DNA from: Micromonospora chalcea
Lineage (GTDB): Bacteria; Actinomycetota; Actinomycetes; Mycobacteriales; Micromonosporaceae
Reading direction: 5' to 3'
NCBI RefSeq assembly: GCF_002926165.1
Contig: NZ_MAGP01000103.1
Span: forward strand, 1-64,000
DNA: 64,000 nt
Shown: positions 19,838-31,350 of the stretch, piece after piece
Numbering within the stretch: position 1 is the first letter of the stretch
How the letters are laid out: each line of letters starts with the position of its first letter
Notes under the pieces: generated by a model
Seen by the model: the letters and a program-made list of their open reading frames with translations, nothing else
Database searches by the model: none
Told to the model about the DNA's origin: nothing
Position numbers and translations under genes: made by a program

Positions 19838-20326
19838 ATGAGTGATGATCAGGCGTTGACCCGACCGGTCACCCAGAGCCGCCGTGCCCTGCTCGCCGGA
19901 GCCGGGGCGGTCGGCGCGGCAGTGGTCCTCGCGGGCTGCGGCAGCGACGACGAGGCCTCGCCCGGGCTCGCCCCGACCAGCGGCGGCCCGCCCGGCGCCA
20001 CCGCCACCGGGGACGCCGGCGGCGGCGACCGGGCCGGCAGCAACTCCGTGGCCCGCACCTCGGACATCCCGGTCGGCGGCGGCGCGGTCTTCGCCAGCCA
20101 GGGCGTGGTCATCACCCAGCCCGAGGCCGGCCAGTTCAAGGCGTTCGACCCGATCTGCACGCACCAGCGCTGCCCGGTGTCGAACGTCGACGGCGGCACG
20201 ATCAACTGCACCTGCCACAACAGCCGCTTCTCCATCGTCGACGGCTCGGTGAAGGGCGGCCCGGCCACCAAGCCGCTCGCCGCGAAGGACATCACCGTCG
20301 ACGGCGACCAGATCCGCCTGGCCTGA
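19838..20326 (+). CDS. Rieske 2Fe-2S lipoprotein with twin-arginine signal
   Basis: A 162-residue exported Rieske protein. The N-terminus combines SRRALLAGAGAVGAA with lipobox LAGC, implying Tat export of a folded cluster protein followed by lipidation. A Gly/Ala linker precedes the Rieske fold with CTHQRCPV and CTCHNSRF, which supply the two Cys and two His cluster ligands. It likely donates or relays electrons at the outer face of the membrane; its partner is not encoded nearby. Start ATG 19838 with GAGAGAAAGG upstream. Lies between uvrA and uvrC but is functionally unrelated to repair as far as can be seen. Confidence 0.93.
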   Translation: MSDDQALTRPVTQSRRALLAGAGAVGAAVVLAGCGSDDEASPGLAPTSGGPPGATATGDAGGGDRAGSNSVARTSDIPVGGGAVFASQGVVITQPEAGQFKAFDPICTHQRCPVSNVDGGTINCTCHNSRFSIVDGSVKGGPATKPLAAKDITVDGDQIRLA

Positions 20327-20330
20327 CCAC

Positions 20331-20364
20331 CCGCCGCGCCCCCGGTCACCCGGGGGCGCGGCGG
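20331..20364 (+). terminator. Hairpin terminator after the Rieske gene
   Basis: Perfect 15-bp GC stem (20331-20345 with 20350-20364), loop TCAC, starting 5 bp after the stop. Confidence 0.8.
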
Positions 20365-20388
20365 CGGCCGGGTGTCAGGGGTGCGGAC

Positions 20389-20394
20389 TAGGCT
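20389..20394 (+). promoter_or_regulatory. Leaderless -10 box of uvrC
   Basis: TAGGCT, exactly 7 bases, then GTG 20402. No SD precedes the GTG. An identical TAGGCT-N7-start arrangement precedes the gene at 42917. Confidence 0.6.
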
Positions 20395-20401
20395 TGACAG
20401 C

Positions 20402-22351
20402 GTGGCTGACCCCTCGACGTACCGTCCCGCGCCCGGCACCATTCCGGAGTCGCCAGGGGTCTACCGCTTCCGCGACGGCACCGGCCGGGTGATCTACGTC
20501 GGCAAGGCGCGCAACCTGCGCAGCCGGCTCAACTCCTACTTCGCCGACCCGGTCGGCCTGCACCAGCGCACCCGGCAGATGGTCTTCACCGCCGAGTCGG
20601 TCGACTGGATCACCGTCGCCACCGAGGTCGAGGCGCTCCAGCAGGAATACACCTGGATCAAGCAGTACGACCCGAGGTTCAACGTCCGCTACCGCGACGA
20701 CAAGTCGTACCCCTATCTCGCGGTCACACTCGACGAGGAATACCCCCGGTTGCAGGTGATGCGGGGCGTCAAGCGCAAGGGCGTGCGCTACTTCGGGCCG
20801 TACTCCCACGCCTGGGCGATCCGCGAGACGCTCGACCTGCTGCTGCGAGTCTTCCCGGCGCGGACCTGCTCGTCCGGGGTGTTCAAGCGGGCCGGGCAGG
20901 TCGGCCGGCCCTGCCTGCTCGGTTACATCGGCAAGTGCTCCGCGCCGTGCGTCGGCAGCGTCACCAGCGACCAGCACCGGGAGATCGTCGACGGTTTCTG
21001 CGACTTCATGGCGGGCCGCACCGACACCATGGTCCGCCGGCTGGAGAAGGAGATGCTCGACGCCAGCGAGCAACTGGAGTTCGAGCGGGCCGCCCGCCTG
21101 CGCGACGACGTCGCGGCGCTGCGCCGGGCGATGGAGAAGCAGACCGTGGTGCTCGGCGACGGCACCGACGCCGACGTGGTCGCCTTCGCCGACGACCCGC
21201 TCGAAGCCGCCGTGCAGGTGTTCCACGTCCGCGGCGGCCGGGTGCGCGGCCAGCGCGGCTGGGTGGTGGAGAAGACCGAGGAGCTGAGCACCGGCGACCT
21301 CGTGCACCACTTCTGCACCCAGGTGTACGGCGGCGAGCAGGGCGAGGCCGACGTGCCCCGCGAGCTGCTCGTGCCCGAGCTACCAGGCGACGCCGACGCG
21401 CTCGCCGACTGGCTCTCCACCCGCCGGGGCAGCCGGGTGTCGCTGCGGGTGCCGCAGCGCGGCGACAAGCGGTCGCTGCTGGAGACCGTCGAGCGCAACG
21501 CCAAGGACGCGCTGGCCCGGCACAAGCTCAAGCGGGCCGGCGACCTGACCACCCGCAGCCAGGCGCTCGACGAGATCGCCGACGCGCTCGGCATGAACAC
21601 CTCGCCGCTGCGCATCGAGTGCTACGACGTCTCCCAGATCCAGGGCACCGACGTGGTCGCCAGCATGGTCGTGTTCGAGGACGGGCTGCCCCGCAAGAGC
21701 GAGTACCGCCGCTTCATCGTGTGCGGCGCCGCCGACGACCTGTCGGCCATGTCCGAGGTGCTGCGGCGGCGCTTCGCCCGCTACCTCGACGCCCGCGCCG
21801 AGACCGGGGAGCTGGGCGAGGAGACCGCCTCCGACCCGGACCGCCCCGGCATCGACCCGACCACCGGGCGGCCGCACAAGTTCGCGTACCCGCCGCAGCT
21901 CGTGGTGGTCGACGGTGGCCCGCCGCAGGTGGCCGCTGCCGCGAAGGCGCTCGCTGAGCTCGGCATCGACGACGTGGCGCTGTGCGGGCTGGCGAAGCGG
22001 CTGGAGGAGGTGTGGCTGCCCGACGACGAGTTCCCGGTGATCCTGCCCCGCACCTCCGAGGCGCTCTACCTGCTGCAACGGGTCCGCGACGAGGCGCACC
22101 GCTTCGCCATCACGTTCCACCGGCAGCGGCGCTCCAAGCGGATGACCGAATCGGCGCTGGACAACGTCCCCGGCCTCGGCGAGGTACGCCGCAAGGCGCT
22201 GCTGCGGCACTTCGGCTCGCTGAAGCGGCTGTCGTCGGCCACCGTGGAGGAGATCACCGAGGTGCCCGGGGTGGGCAGGCGTACGGCCGAGGCGATCCTG
22301 GCCGCGCTCGACGGCTCCACCGACGCCACCACGGCCGCCCCCCGTTCCTGA
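20402..22351 (+). CDS. uvrC: Excinuclease ABC subunit C
   Basis: Dual-incision nuclease of nucleotide excision repair. The 649-residue protein has an N-terminal GIY-YIG domain ([20 protein letters not shown]), a Cys-rich stretch (CSAPCVG), the UvrB-binding UVR motif ([17 protein letters not shown]), an RNase H-like second nuclease domain ([29 protein letters not shown]) and a C-terminal HhH pair ([20 protein letters not shown]). GTG 20402 is the start; the upstream -10 position indicates a leaderless mRNA. It begins the conserved uvrC-rapZ-yvcK-whiA neighbourhood, here interrupted by a protease gene and recQ. Confidence 0.98.
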   Translation: MADPSTYRPAPGTIPESPGVYRFRDGTGRVIYVGKARNLRSRLNSYFADPVGLHQRTRQMVFTAESVDWITVATEVEALQQEYTWIKQYDPRFNVRYRDDKSYPYLAVTLDEEYPRLQVMRGVKRKGVRYFGPYSHAWAIRETLDLLLRVFPARTCSSGVFKRAGQVGRPCLLGYIGKCSAPCVGSVTSDQHREIVDGFCDFMAGRTDTMVRRLEKEMLDASEQLEFERAARLRDDVAALRRAMEKQTVVLGDGTDADVVAFADDPLEAAVQVFHVRGGRVRGQRGWVVEKTEELSTGDLVHHFCTQVYGGEQGEADVPRELLVPELPGDADALADWLSTRRGSRVSLRVPQRGDKRSLLETVERNAKDALARHKLKRAGDLTTRSQALDEIADALGMNTSPLRIECYDVSQIQGTDVVASMVVFEDGLPRKSEYRRFIVCGAADDLSAMSEVLRRRFARYLDARAETGELGEETASDPDRPGIDPTTGRPHKFAYPPQLVVVDGGPPQVAAAAKALAELGIDDVALCGLAKRLEEVWLPDDEFPVILPRTSEALYLLQRVRDEAHRFAITFHRQRRSKRMTESALDNVPGLGEVRRKALLRHFGSLKRLSSATVEEITEVPGVGRRTAEAILAALDGSTDATTAAPRS

Positions 22352-22491
22352 CCCTTCGCCTGCTCGCGCCTGCTCGCGCTGCTCGCGCCTGCTCGCGCCT
22401 GCCGTCGTGGCCCCCGGCCGCTGTCCAGCGTGCGTCAACCAACGCCCGTTGTCCGGCCCGCCGGCCCGCCACCGCCGTCGCGTGCCGTGGG

Positions 22492-22540
22492 TGGAACGCC
22501 GTGGGTGTCTCGGGCTGCTTTTGACACCCATGCCGCTCCA
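22492..22540. repeat. 49-nt hairpin repeat, copy A
   Basis: 18-nt arms (22492-22509, 22523-22540; left arm TGGAACGCCGTGGGTGTC) with 3 mismatches around a 13-nt loop. It is the same element as the copies at 22565 and 44429. Confidence 0.75.
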
Positions 22541-22564
22541 GTCGCCGTCGCCAGGTGCCTCGGG

Positions 22565-22613
22565 TGGAACGCCATGGGTGTCTCCGCCCGCCTTTGACAC
22601 ATACGGCGTTCCA
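22565..22613. repeat. 49-nt hairpin repeat, copy B
   Basis: 18-nt arms (22565-22582, 22596-22613; left arm TGGAACGCCATGGGTGTC) with 3 mismatches around a 13-nt loop, 73 bp downstream of copy A in the same orientation. Confidence 0.75.
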
Positions 22614-22903
22614 GCCATGGTTGTTCCCGGTGGGCGAAACCGTCATCCTTGCAGTTCGTGCCTAACGTATGACCGCTTTGTGAGGCTTATCCGGGACCGG
22701 CTGCAAGGTCTGCCGTGCGCGTGCACCGCGAAGGCGCCGCCCAGTGCGCCCTGGGGCCGGTGTCCGGTTTGCCGGGGCGTTGTGGTCGGCGCCATGCTCA
22801 CGGCGGAATCCGGGGTGGGGTGCAGGCGTTGTACATGGCTGACCGCCCAGGCACCAGGGCCGAGCGCTCAACCCCGGTCCGCCCGGCGCCACGGGGCAGG
22901 TCA

Positions 22904-22997
22904 CGGGAATCGCCCCGGCCCAGCCGTCGTTACATCCCCCGACGACGAGCACCCCCGCCGGCGGGAATGACCCCGGCCCGGTGGTCGTTACATCCCC
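22904..22997. repeat. Two 36-nt direct repeats, period 58
   Basis: Copies at 22904-22939 and 22962-22997 share CGGGAAT, CCCCGGCCC and an identical GTCGTTACATCCCC end. They lie 120-220 bp before the protease gene, so they may be paired regulator sites or a small dispersed repeat. Confidence 0.6.
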
Positions 22998-23120
22998 GAG
23001 CCGCGGAGCAGCCCCCTCTCGGGTCGCCCGCGTGCCAGCCCGCTCGACGGGCGCCCCCCAAGACTTTTCCCCTCCGCGGCACCCCCGCCGCGTATCCCCC
23101 ATTTCAGGGAGGCAACCATC

Positions 23121-23777
23121 ATGGCTACCACTCTGCTGCGCAAGACCGTTCTGACCGCTGCCGGTGTCGTCGCCACCGCCGGTGGCATCGCCGGCCCCGC
23201 CGTCGCCGCCCACGCCGCCCCGGCCGAGAAGGCCGCCATCGTCGCCGACCGCAAGAGCGGTCATGGTGAGCGTGAGCTGGACGTGCGCTACGAGGCCCAG
23301 CCCAACTTCTACTTCTGCGGCCCCGCCGCCGCCCGCAACGCGCTGAGCGTGCAGGGCAAGAACATCGACGTGCACGCCATGGCCCGCGAGATGGGCACCA
23401 CCGAGGCCGGCACCAACTCCATCAACGACATCACCCCGGTGCTGAACAAGGAGACCGGCGCCAAGGACGCCTACAAGTCGGTCGAGATCAGCACCCCCAA
23501 GGCCGACGACAAGCAGACCGACAAGCTGCGCGCCGACGTGGTGAAGACCGTCGACGCCGGCCGGGCCGTGGTCGCCAACATCGCCGGCACCGCCACCGAC
23601 ACCGACGGCAACACCCACTCCTTCGAAGGCGGCCACTACATCAGCGTCATCGGCTACCGCGACGACGGCAAGACCGTCACCATCGCAGACAGCGCCGACC
23701 CGAACACCGCCACCTACCGGATGAGCATCGACAACCTCGCCGACTGGATCGCCACCCGCGGCTACAGCACCAGCTAA
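23121..23777 (+). CDS. Secreted C39-family-like cysteine peptidase
   Basis: A 218-residue exported protein: signal peptide with AAGVVATAGGIAGPAVAAHA, then a papain-like C39 domain. Catalytic features are Gln and Cys in AQPNFYFCGPAAARNAL, His in EGGHYISVIGY, and Asp/Asn in IADSADPN. C39 domains usually cleave double-glycine leaders as part of ABC transporters, but here there is no ABC domain and no precursor or transporter gene nearby, so it is a stand-alone secreted enzyme of unknown target. ATG 23121 has CAGGGAGG 8 nt upstream. It sits between uvrC and recQ, interrupting a conserved gene order. Confidence 0.88.
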   Translation: MATTLLRKTVLTAAGVVATAGGIAGPAVAAHAAPAEKAAIVADRKSGHGERELDVRYEAQPNFYFCGPAAARNALSVQGKNIDVHAMAREMGTTEAGTNSINDITPVLNKETGAKDAYKSVEISTPKADDKQTDKLRADVVKTVDAGRAVVANIAGTATDTDGNTHSFEGGHYISVIGYRDDGKTVTIADSADPNTATYRMSIDNLADWIATRGYSTS

Positions 23778-23830
23778 GACCAACACCGCCGCACCCATGG
23801 CTGCAGAGCAAGAACGGGCAGCACGCACAC

Positions 23831-23872
23831 CGGAAGGGCCCGACCCCCACCACAGGGGGTCGGGCCCTTCCG
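23831..23872. terminator. Bidirectional hairpin terminator
   Basis: Perfect 18-bp stem (23831-23848 with 23855-23872), loop ACCACA, between the convergent protease and recQ genes. Confidence 0.85.
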
Positions 23873-23880
23873 CGCGTACG

Positions 23881-25752
23881 TCAGGACTCGGTGAGGACGG
23901 CCAGGATCGCGTCGCCGTACTTGGCGAGCTTGTTCTCGCCCACCCCGCTGACCCGGGACAGCTCGGCCAGGGAAGCCGGCGGCTCGGCGGCGATCTGCCG
24001 CAGCGTCGCGTCGTGGAAGATGACGTACGCCGGGACGCCCTGCTCCTTGGCGGTGGCCGCGCGCCACGCGCGGAGCCGCTCGAAGACCGGCGCGGCGGCG
24101 GGGGAGAGGTCGGCGACCACAGTGGCCGCGCCCCGGGGCTTGGCGGACCGGCCGGCCGCCGGCCGCTCCGGCTCCTTGCGCAGCGTGACGGTACGGCGGC
24201 GGCCGAGCACGTCCGCGCTGGCCTCGGTCAGCGCCAGCGTGCCGTAGTCGCCCTCGACGGCGAGCAGACCCTCGGCGAGCAGCTGCCGTACCACGCCACG
24301 CCACTCGGTCTCGCGCAGCTCGGCGCCGATGCCGAACGTGCTGAGCGAGTCGTGGCCGTGCTGGTCGATCTTGTCGGTGTGCTTGCCGAGCAGGATGTCG
24401 ATGCTGTGCCCGGCGCCGAAGCGCTGGTTGCGTTCGCGGTCGAGCCGGTAGACGGTGGAGAGCAGCTTCTGCGCGGCGACAGTGCCGTCCCAGGACTCGG
24501 GCGGGTCGAGGCAGGTGTCGCAGTTGCCGCAGGCGGCCACGCCGGTCTCGCCGAAGTATTCGAGCAGCTGGGCGCGGCGGCAGCGGACCGTCTCGCAGAG
24601 CGCCAGCATCGCGTCCAGGTGGGCGGCGAGGTTGCGCCGGTGCGCCAGGTCGCCCTCCGACGTCTCGATCATCTTGCGCTGCTGCACCACGTCCTGTAGC
24701 CCGTACGCCAGCCAGGCGGTGGACGGCAAGCCGTCGCGCCCGGCGCGGCCGGTCTCCTGGTAGTAGCCCTCGACCGACTTCGGCAGGTCCAGGTGGGCGA
24801 CGAAGCGTACGTCGGGCTTGTCGATGCCCATGCCGAACGCGATCGTGGCGACCATGACCAGCCCGTCCTCGCGCAGGAAGCGCTGCTGGTTGGTGGCGCG
24901 GGTCGTGGCGTCCAGCCCGGCGTGGTACGGCAGCGCGGGGATGCCGTTGGCGACCAGGAACTCGGCGGTCTTCTCCACCGAGGCCCGGGACAGGCAGTAG
25001 ACGATGCCGGCGTCGCCCGGGTGCTCGTCGCGCAGCAGGCTGAGCAGCTGGCGGCGGGGCTCCCGCTTCGGCACGATCCGGTACTGGATGTTGGGCCGGT
25101 CGAAGCTGGCCACGAAGTGCCGGGCCTCGGTGAGCCGCAGCCGGGTGGCGATCTCGGTGCGGGTCGCCCGGGTCGCGGTGGCGGTCAGCGCGATGCGCGG
25201 CACGTCCGGCCAGCGTTCGTGCAGCATCGACAGGTTGAGGTAGTCGGGGCGGAAGTCGTGCCCCCACTGCGACACGCAGTGCGCCTCGTCGATCGCGAAC
25301 AGCGCGATCCGGCCGCGTTCCAGCAGGCCGAGCGTGGAGCGTACCGCCAGCCCTTCCGGGGCGAGGTAGAGCAGGTCCAGCTCGCCGGCCAGGTAGGCCG
25401 CCTCGACCCGGCGCCGCTGCGCCGGGTCCTGCGTCGAGTTGAGGAAACCGGCGCGTACGCCGACGGCGGTGAGCGCGTCGACCTGGTCCTGCATGAGCGC
25501 GATCAGCGGGGAGACCACTACCGCCACGCCGTCGCGGACCAGCGCGGGGATCTGGTAGCACAGCGACTTGCCGCCACCGGTGGGCATGAGCACCAGCGCG
25601 TCGCCGCCGGACACCACGTGTTCGACGACGTCCTGCTGGAAGCCGCGGAAGGCGTCGTACCCGAAGACCCGCCGCAACACGTCGAGCGCGTCGCCGGTCG
25701 GTGGGGAGCCGGCCGGTGCGGAGGTGGTCCGCTCGTCGGTGGGGGAGACCAT
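23881..25752 (-). CDS. recQ: ATP-dependent DNA helicase RecQ
   Basis: A 623-residue 3-prime-to-5-prime DNA helicase of recombination repair. Motif [21 protein letters not shown] box as [18 protein letters not shown], motif III TATATR, motif [12 protein letters not shown]. The RQC zinc site is supplied by [10 protein letters not shown] and CGNCDTC, and an HRDC domain closes the protein ([15 protein letters not shown]). The complete domain set indicates an active enzyme. ATG 25752 is preceded by TAGACT with 6-nt spacing, so the mRNA may be leaderless. Confidence 0.97.
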   Translation of the reverse strand: MVSPTDERTTSAPAGSPPTGDALDVLRRVFGYDAFRGFQQDVVEHVVSGGDALVLMPTGGGKSLCYQIPALVRDGVAVVVSPLIALMQDQVDALTAVGVRAGFLNSTQDPAQRRRVEAAYLAGELDLLYLAPEGLAVRSTLGLLERGRIALFAIDEAHCVSQWGHDFRPDYLNLSMLHERWPDVPRIALTATATRATRTEIATRLRLTEARHFVASFDRPNIQYRIVPKREPRRQLLSLLRDEHPGDAGIVYCLSRASVEKTAEFLVANGIPALPYHAGLDATTRATNQQRFLREDGLVMVATIAFGMGIDKPDVRFVAHLDLPKSVEGYYQETGRAGRDGLPSTAWLAYGLQDVVQQRKMIETSEGDLAHRRNLAAHLDAMLALCETVRCRRAQLLEYFGETGVAACGNCDTCLDPPESWDGTVAAQKLLSTVYRLDRERNQRFGAGHSIDILLGKHTDKIDQHGHDSLSTFGIGAELRETEWRGVVRQLLAEGLLAVEGDYGTLALTEASADVLGRRRTVTLRKEPERPAAGRSAKPRGAATVVADLSPAAAPVFERLRAWRAATAKEQGVPAYVIFHDATLRQIAAEPPASLAELSRVSGVGENKLAKYGDAILAVLTES

Positions 25753-25758
25753 CCGCGC

Positions 25759-25764
25759 AGTCTA
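25759..25764 (-). promoter_or_regulatory. Candidate leaderless -10 box of recQ
   Basis: TAGACT (minus strand), 6 bases, then ATG 25752. No SD is seen. Confidence 0.45.
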
Positions 25765-25923
25765 CGAGCGTCCCCCGACAGCGCCCGTCCGGCGAGCCGG
25801 TCCGGGGGTGGCGACATGTTCCGGTGGTCACCCCGTGGAATCCCGGACGGGGTCGCAGCCGTTAGAGTCGCTGATTGACCATGCGCGGCCGACCGGCCGC
25901 GGCGCCACGGCTGGGGGTAGCGG

Positions 25924-26847
25924 GTGAGCGAGGCGCGTACAGCGGGTGACCTGGGGCCGAGCGAGGCGGAGACGGCGCCGGCCGAGTCGGACACCTCACT
26001 GGTGGTGGTGACCGGGCTGTCCGGCGGCGGGCGCAGCACGGTGGCCCGGGCGCTGGAGAACGTCGGCTACTACGTGGTCGACAACCTGCCCCAGGCGCTG
26101 CTGCTCGACATGGCCGAGCTGGCCTTCAAGGCCGGCGGCGCGGCCCGGCGCACGGCGATGGTGCTGGACGTGCGCTCGCGCGCCTTCTCCACCGACCTGG
26201 CCGGGGCGATCCGGGAGCTGCGCGAGCGCGGCTTCTCCCCCCGGGTGGTCTTCGTCGACGCCGACGACGAGGTGCTGATCCGCCGGTTCGAGAGCGTGCG
26301 CCGCTCGCACCCGCTGCAGGGCGACGGGCGGCTGGCCGACGGCATCGCCGTCGAGCGGACGCTGCTGGAGGAGGCACGCGAGCAGGCCGACGTGATCATC
26401 GACACCAGCCACCTGAACGTGAACCAGCTTCGGCGCCGGGTCGAGGAGCTGTTCGGCGGCGAGGACGCCCGCCGGCTGCGGATCACCGTGATCTCGTTCG
26501 GCTTCAAGTACGGCCTGCCGCCGGACGCCGACTTCGTGATGGACGCCCGGTTCCTGCCGAACCCGTACTGGGTGCCGGAGCTGCGCGAGCACACCGGCCG
26601 GGAGGAGGCGGTCAGCGCGTACGTGCTGGGCCAGGAGGGCGCGGACGCCTTCGTGGCCGGGTACGCCGACCTGGTCAACGCCACCACCGCCGGTTTCGAG
26701 CGGGAGGGCAAGCGCTACCTGACCGTGGCGGTCGGCTGCACCGGCGGCAAGCACCGCAGCGTGGCGATCGCCGAGGAGCTGGCCGCCCGGCTGCGCCGCT
26801 CCGGTATCGCCGCCAACGCCCAGCACCGGGACCTGGGGCGGGAGTGA
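25924..26847 (+). CDS. rapZ: RNase adapter / nucleotide-binding protein RapZ
   Basis: P-loop protein of the RapZ/YvcJ family, 307 residues. In enterobacteria RapZ guides RNase E to a regulatory RNA; in Gram-positives the role is less clear. Walker A reads GLSGGGRST, DNLPQALL is the Walker B region, and the C-terminal domain carries FGFKYGLPPDADFVMDARFL, NPYWVPELR and VAVGCTGGKHRSVAIAE. GTG 25924 is the start. It begins the conserved rapZ-yvcK-whiA operon; a TAGAGT box near 25864 may be its promoter. Confidence 0.95.
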   Translation: MSEARTAGDLGPSEAETAPAESDTSLVVVTGLSGGGRSTVARALENVGYYVVDNLPQALLLDMAELAFKAGGAARRTAMVLDVRSRAFSTDLAGAIRELRERGFSPRVVFVDADDEVLIRRFESVRRSHPLQGDGRLADGIAVERTLLEEAREQADVIIDTSHLNVNQLRRRVEELFGGEDARRLRITVISFGFKYGLPPDADFVMDARFLPNPYWVPELREHTGREEAVSAYVLGQEGADAFVAGYADLVNATTAGFEREGKRYLTVAVGCTGGKHRSVAIAEELAARLRRSGIAANAQHRDLGRE

Positions 26848-27851
26848 CCCCGACCAGGGTGGTCGCCTTCGGTGGCGGGCACGGGCTCTCGGCGTCGCTG
26901 CGGGCGCTGCGGCACTGCGTACCCGAACTGGACCTGGACATCACCGCGGTGGTCACCGTCGGCGACGACGGCGGGTCCAGCGGGCGGCTGCGCGCGGAGC
27001 GCGGCGGCCTGCCCCCGGGTGACCTGCGTCAGGCGCTCGTGGCGCTGGCCGGCGACCATCCGGCCACCCGGCGCAGCGCGGCGCTGTTCCAGTACCGCTT
27101 CACCACCGCGACGCCGCCCCCGCCAACGCTCGCCGCGCCGGTTCCGGCCGCCCGCGCCGGCGACTCGCTCGCCGGCCACGCGGTCGGCAACCTGCTGCTG
27201 CACGGCCTGACCGAGCTGCTCGGCGATCCGGTGGCCGCGCTCGACCACGCGGGCGCGATGCTCGGCGCGGTGGGGCGGGTGCTGCCGATGTCCCGTCAGC
27301 CGGTGGGCATCGAGGCCCGGGTCCGCGGCGCGGACCCGGCCCATCCGGACGAGGTGTCCACCGTGCGCGGGCAGCACCAGGTCGCGGTCACCCCGGGCAC
27401 CGTCGAGTCGCTGCGGCTCAACCCACCCGCGCCGGCCGCGTGCGCCGAGGCGGTGACAGCGGTACGCGCCGCGGACTGGCTGATCTTCGGGCCGGGCAGC
27501 TGGTACACGAGCGTGCTGCCGCACCTGCTGGTGCCGGGCCTGGCCGACGCGATCGTCTCCAGTCCGGCGCGGCGGCTGGTGACGCTCAACCTGGTGGCGG
27601 AGAAGGAGACCTCGGGGCTCTCCCTGCCCGACCATCTGGACACGCTGCGGCGCTATCTGCCCGAGCTGAAGGTGGACCGGGTGCTGGCGGACTCCACGGC
27701 GGTGGGTGATCCCGCGGCGGTCGAACGTGCGGCAGAATCGCTTGGTGCCCGGCTGGTCCTCGCTCCCGTCGCCGTCCTCGACGGCACGCCCCGTCATGAT
27801 CCAGCCGCACTGGGCGCCGCGCTGGTGCCTGTCCTGCGCGCCGATCGTTAG
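26844..27851 (+). CDS. yvcK: Gluconeogenesis factor YvcK/CofD-like
   Basis: A 335-residue UPF0052 protein with the CofD fold. N-terminal FGGGHGLSASLRALR and TVGDDGGSSGRLR form the nucleotide-sugar binding site; IFGPGSWYTSVLPHLLV is conserved. In Bacillus and mycobacteria the homologue binds UDP-sugars and coordinates cell wall synthesis with carbon flow. GTG overlaps the rapZ stop by 4 nt (GTGA), so the genes are translationally coupled. Confidence 0.95.
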   Translation: MTPTRVVAFGGGHGLSASLRALRHCVPELDLDITAVVTVGDDGGSSGRLRAERGGLPPGDLRQALVALAGDHPATRRSAALFQYRFTTATPPPPTLAAPVPAARAGDSLAGHAVGNLLLHGLTELLGDPVAALDHAGAMLGAVGRVLPMSRQPVGIEARVRGADPAHPDEVSTVRGQHQVAVTPGTVESLRLNPPAPAACAEAVTAVRAADWLIFGPGSWYTSVLPHLLVPGLADAIVSSPARRLVTLNLVAEKETSGLSLPDHLDTLRRYLPELKVDRVLADSTAVGDPAAVERAAESLGARLVLAPVAVLDGTPRHDPAALGAALVPVLRADR

Positions 27852-27905
27852 ACACGTACGTAATCACCGGCGACACGCCGGAACCGGTCCGTGAGGGGGC
27901 GCACT

Positions 27906-28886
27906 ATGGCGATGACGGCTGCGGTCAAGGACGAGCTGAGTCGGGTCGACGTGCCCAAGCCCTGCTGTCGGCGGGCGGAGATGGCCGCCCTGCTGCGTTT
28001 CGCCGGCGGCCTGCACATCGTGTCCGGCCGCGTCGTGGTCGAGGCGGAGCTGGACACCGGCGCGGTGGCCCGCCGGCTGCGGCGGGAGGTGGCCGAGGTC
28101 TACGGCTACCCGAGCGAGATCCACGTGCTCGCCTCCGGCGGCCTGCGCAAGGGCAGCCACTTCATCGTGCGGGTGGTCAAGGACGGCGAGGCGCTCGCCC
28201 GGCAGACCGGCCTGCTCGACGTGCGGGGCCGCCCGGTGCGTGGCCTGCCGCCGCACGTGGTGGCCGCGAACGTCTGCTGCGCCGTGTCGGCCTGGCGGGG
28301 CGCGTTCATGGCGCACGGCTCGCTGACCGAGCCGGGCCGCAGCAGCGCGCTGGAGATCACCTGCCCCGGCCCGGAGTCGGCGCTGGCGCTCGTCGGCGCG
28401 GCCCGCCGCATCGGCATCACCGCGAAGAACCGCGAGGTGCGCGGCGTGGACCGGGTGGTGGTCAAGGACGGCGACGCGATCGCCGCGCTGCTCACCCGCA
28501 TAGGAGCGCACTCCAGCGTGCTGGCCTGGGAGGAGCGGCGGGTACGCCGGGAGGTGCGCGCCACCGCCAACCGGCTGGCCAACTTCGACGACGCCAATCT
28601 GCGCCGCTCGGCCCGGGCCGCGGTGGCCGCCGCCGCCCGGGTGACCCGCGCGCTGGAGATCCTCGCCGACGACGCGCCCAACCACCTGACCTCGGCCGGC
28701 CGGCTGCGGCTGGAGCACCGTCAGGCGTCCCTGGAGGAGCTGGGCGCGCTCGCCGAGCCGCCGCTGACCAAGGACGCCATCGCCGGCCGGATCCGCCGGC
28801 TGCTCGCGCTGGCCGACAAGCGCGCCCGCGACCTGGGCATCCCGGATACGGAAGCGGCAGTCACGCCCGACATGCTCGTGGTCTGA
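27906..28886 (+). CDS. whiA: Sporulation/division regulator WhiA
   Basis: A 326-residue DNA-binding regulator with N-terminal LAGLIDADG-like domains and a C-terminal helix-turn-helix ([20 protein letters not shown], then [18 protein letters not shown]). In Streptomyces WhiA acts with WhiB to switch on division and chromosome segregation genes during sporulation. ATG 27906 ([14 protein letters not shown]) is the usual family start and has GAGGGG 7 nt upstream; GTG 27891 is upstream in frame. Last gene of the rapZ-yvcK-whiA operon. Confidence 0.97.
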   Translation: MAMTAAVKDELSRVDVPKPCCRRAEMAALLRFAGGLHIVSGRVVVEAELDTGAVARRLRREVAEVYGYPSEIHVLASGGLRKGSHFIVRVVKDGEALARQTGLLDVRGRPVRGLPPHVVAANVCCAVSAWRGAFMAHGSLTEPGRSSALEITCPGPESALALVGAARRIGITAKNREVRGVDRVVVKDGDAIAALLTRIGAHSSVLAWEERRVRREVRATANRLANFDDANLRRSARAAVAAAARVTRALEILADDAPNHLTSAGRLRLEHRQASLEELGALAEPPLTKDAIAGRIRRLLALADKRARDLGIPDTEAAVTPDMLVV

Positions 28887-28953
28887 TAGGACTCGGGCGG
28901 CGAGCACGCGAGCGGGATCACCACCCGCCGCAGCGCGACGCCGCACGCTCGGA

Positions 28954-28959
28954 TATGGT
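28954..28959 (+). promoter_or_regulatory. Candidate -10 box of the gap operon
   Basis: TATGGT within GGATATGGTC, in the 263-bp whiA-gap spacer. It would give a leader of about 180 nt with its own SD. No -35 is obvious. Confidence 0.35.
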
Positions 28960-29035
28960 CGCTGCGTACGGCAAGGGGGCCGCGCACAGGCATCCCTCGC
29001 CGTGCTCACCGCCTCGGGCGGTCAGGTCTCCGTGA

Positions 29036-31350
<2,315 letters not shown>

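Larger units (their letters stand above)
22352..23120. repeat. 769-bp repeat-rich spacer between uvrC and the C39-like protease gene
   Basis: No convincing gene is seen. It holds, in order: 4.8 copies of a decamer (CGCCTGCTCG) at 22357-22404; two hairpin repeats at 22492-22540 and 22565-22613; an AT-richer stretch around 22655-22690; and two 36-nt direct repeats at 22904-22939 and 22962-22997. Open frames here lack start-SD support and family resemblance. Confidence 0.7.

Noticed and set aside
22357-22404. CGCCTGCTCG tandem decamers considered as a CRISPR or iteron array
   Set aside because: No spacers and only 10-nt units directly abutting; a simple tandem repeat.
22492-22613. The paired hairpins considered as a CRISPR array
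   Set aside because: Only two units, each with internal dyad symmetry and mismatched arms, and no cas genes nearby.
23121-23777. C39 peptidase considered as part of a bacteriocin export system
   Set aside because: No ABC transporter, immunity gene or double-glycine precursor lies within the neighbouring 10 kb.
22662-23828. A 388-codon minus-strand frame across the uvrC spacer and protease gene
   Set aside because: Its N-terminal part is antisense to the protease gene and its remainder reads through repeats; no start signal or family resemblance.
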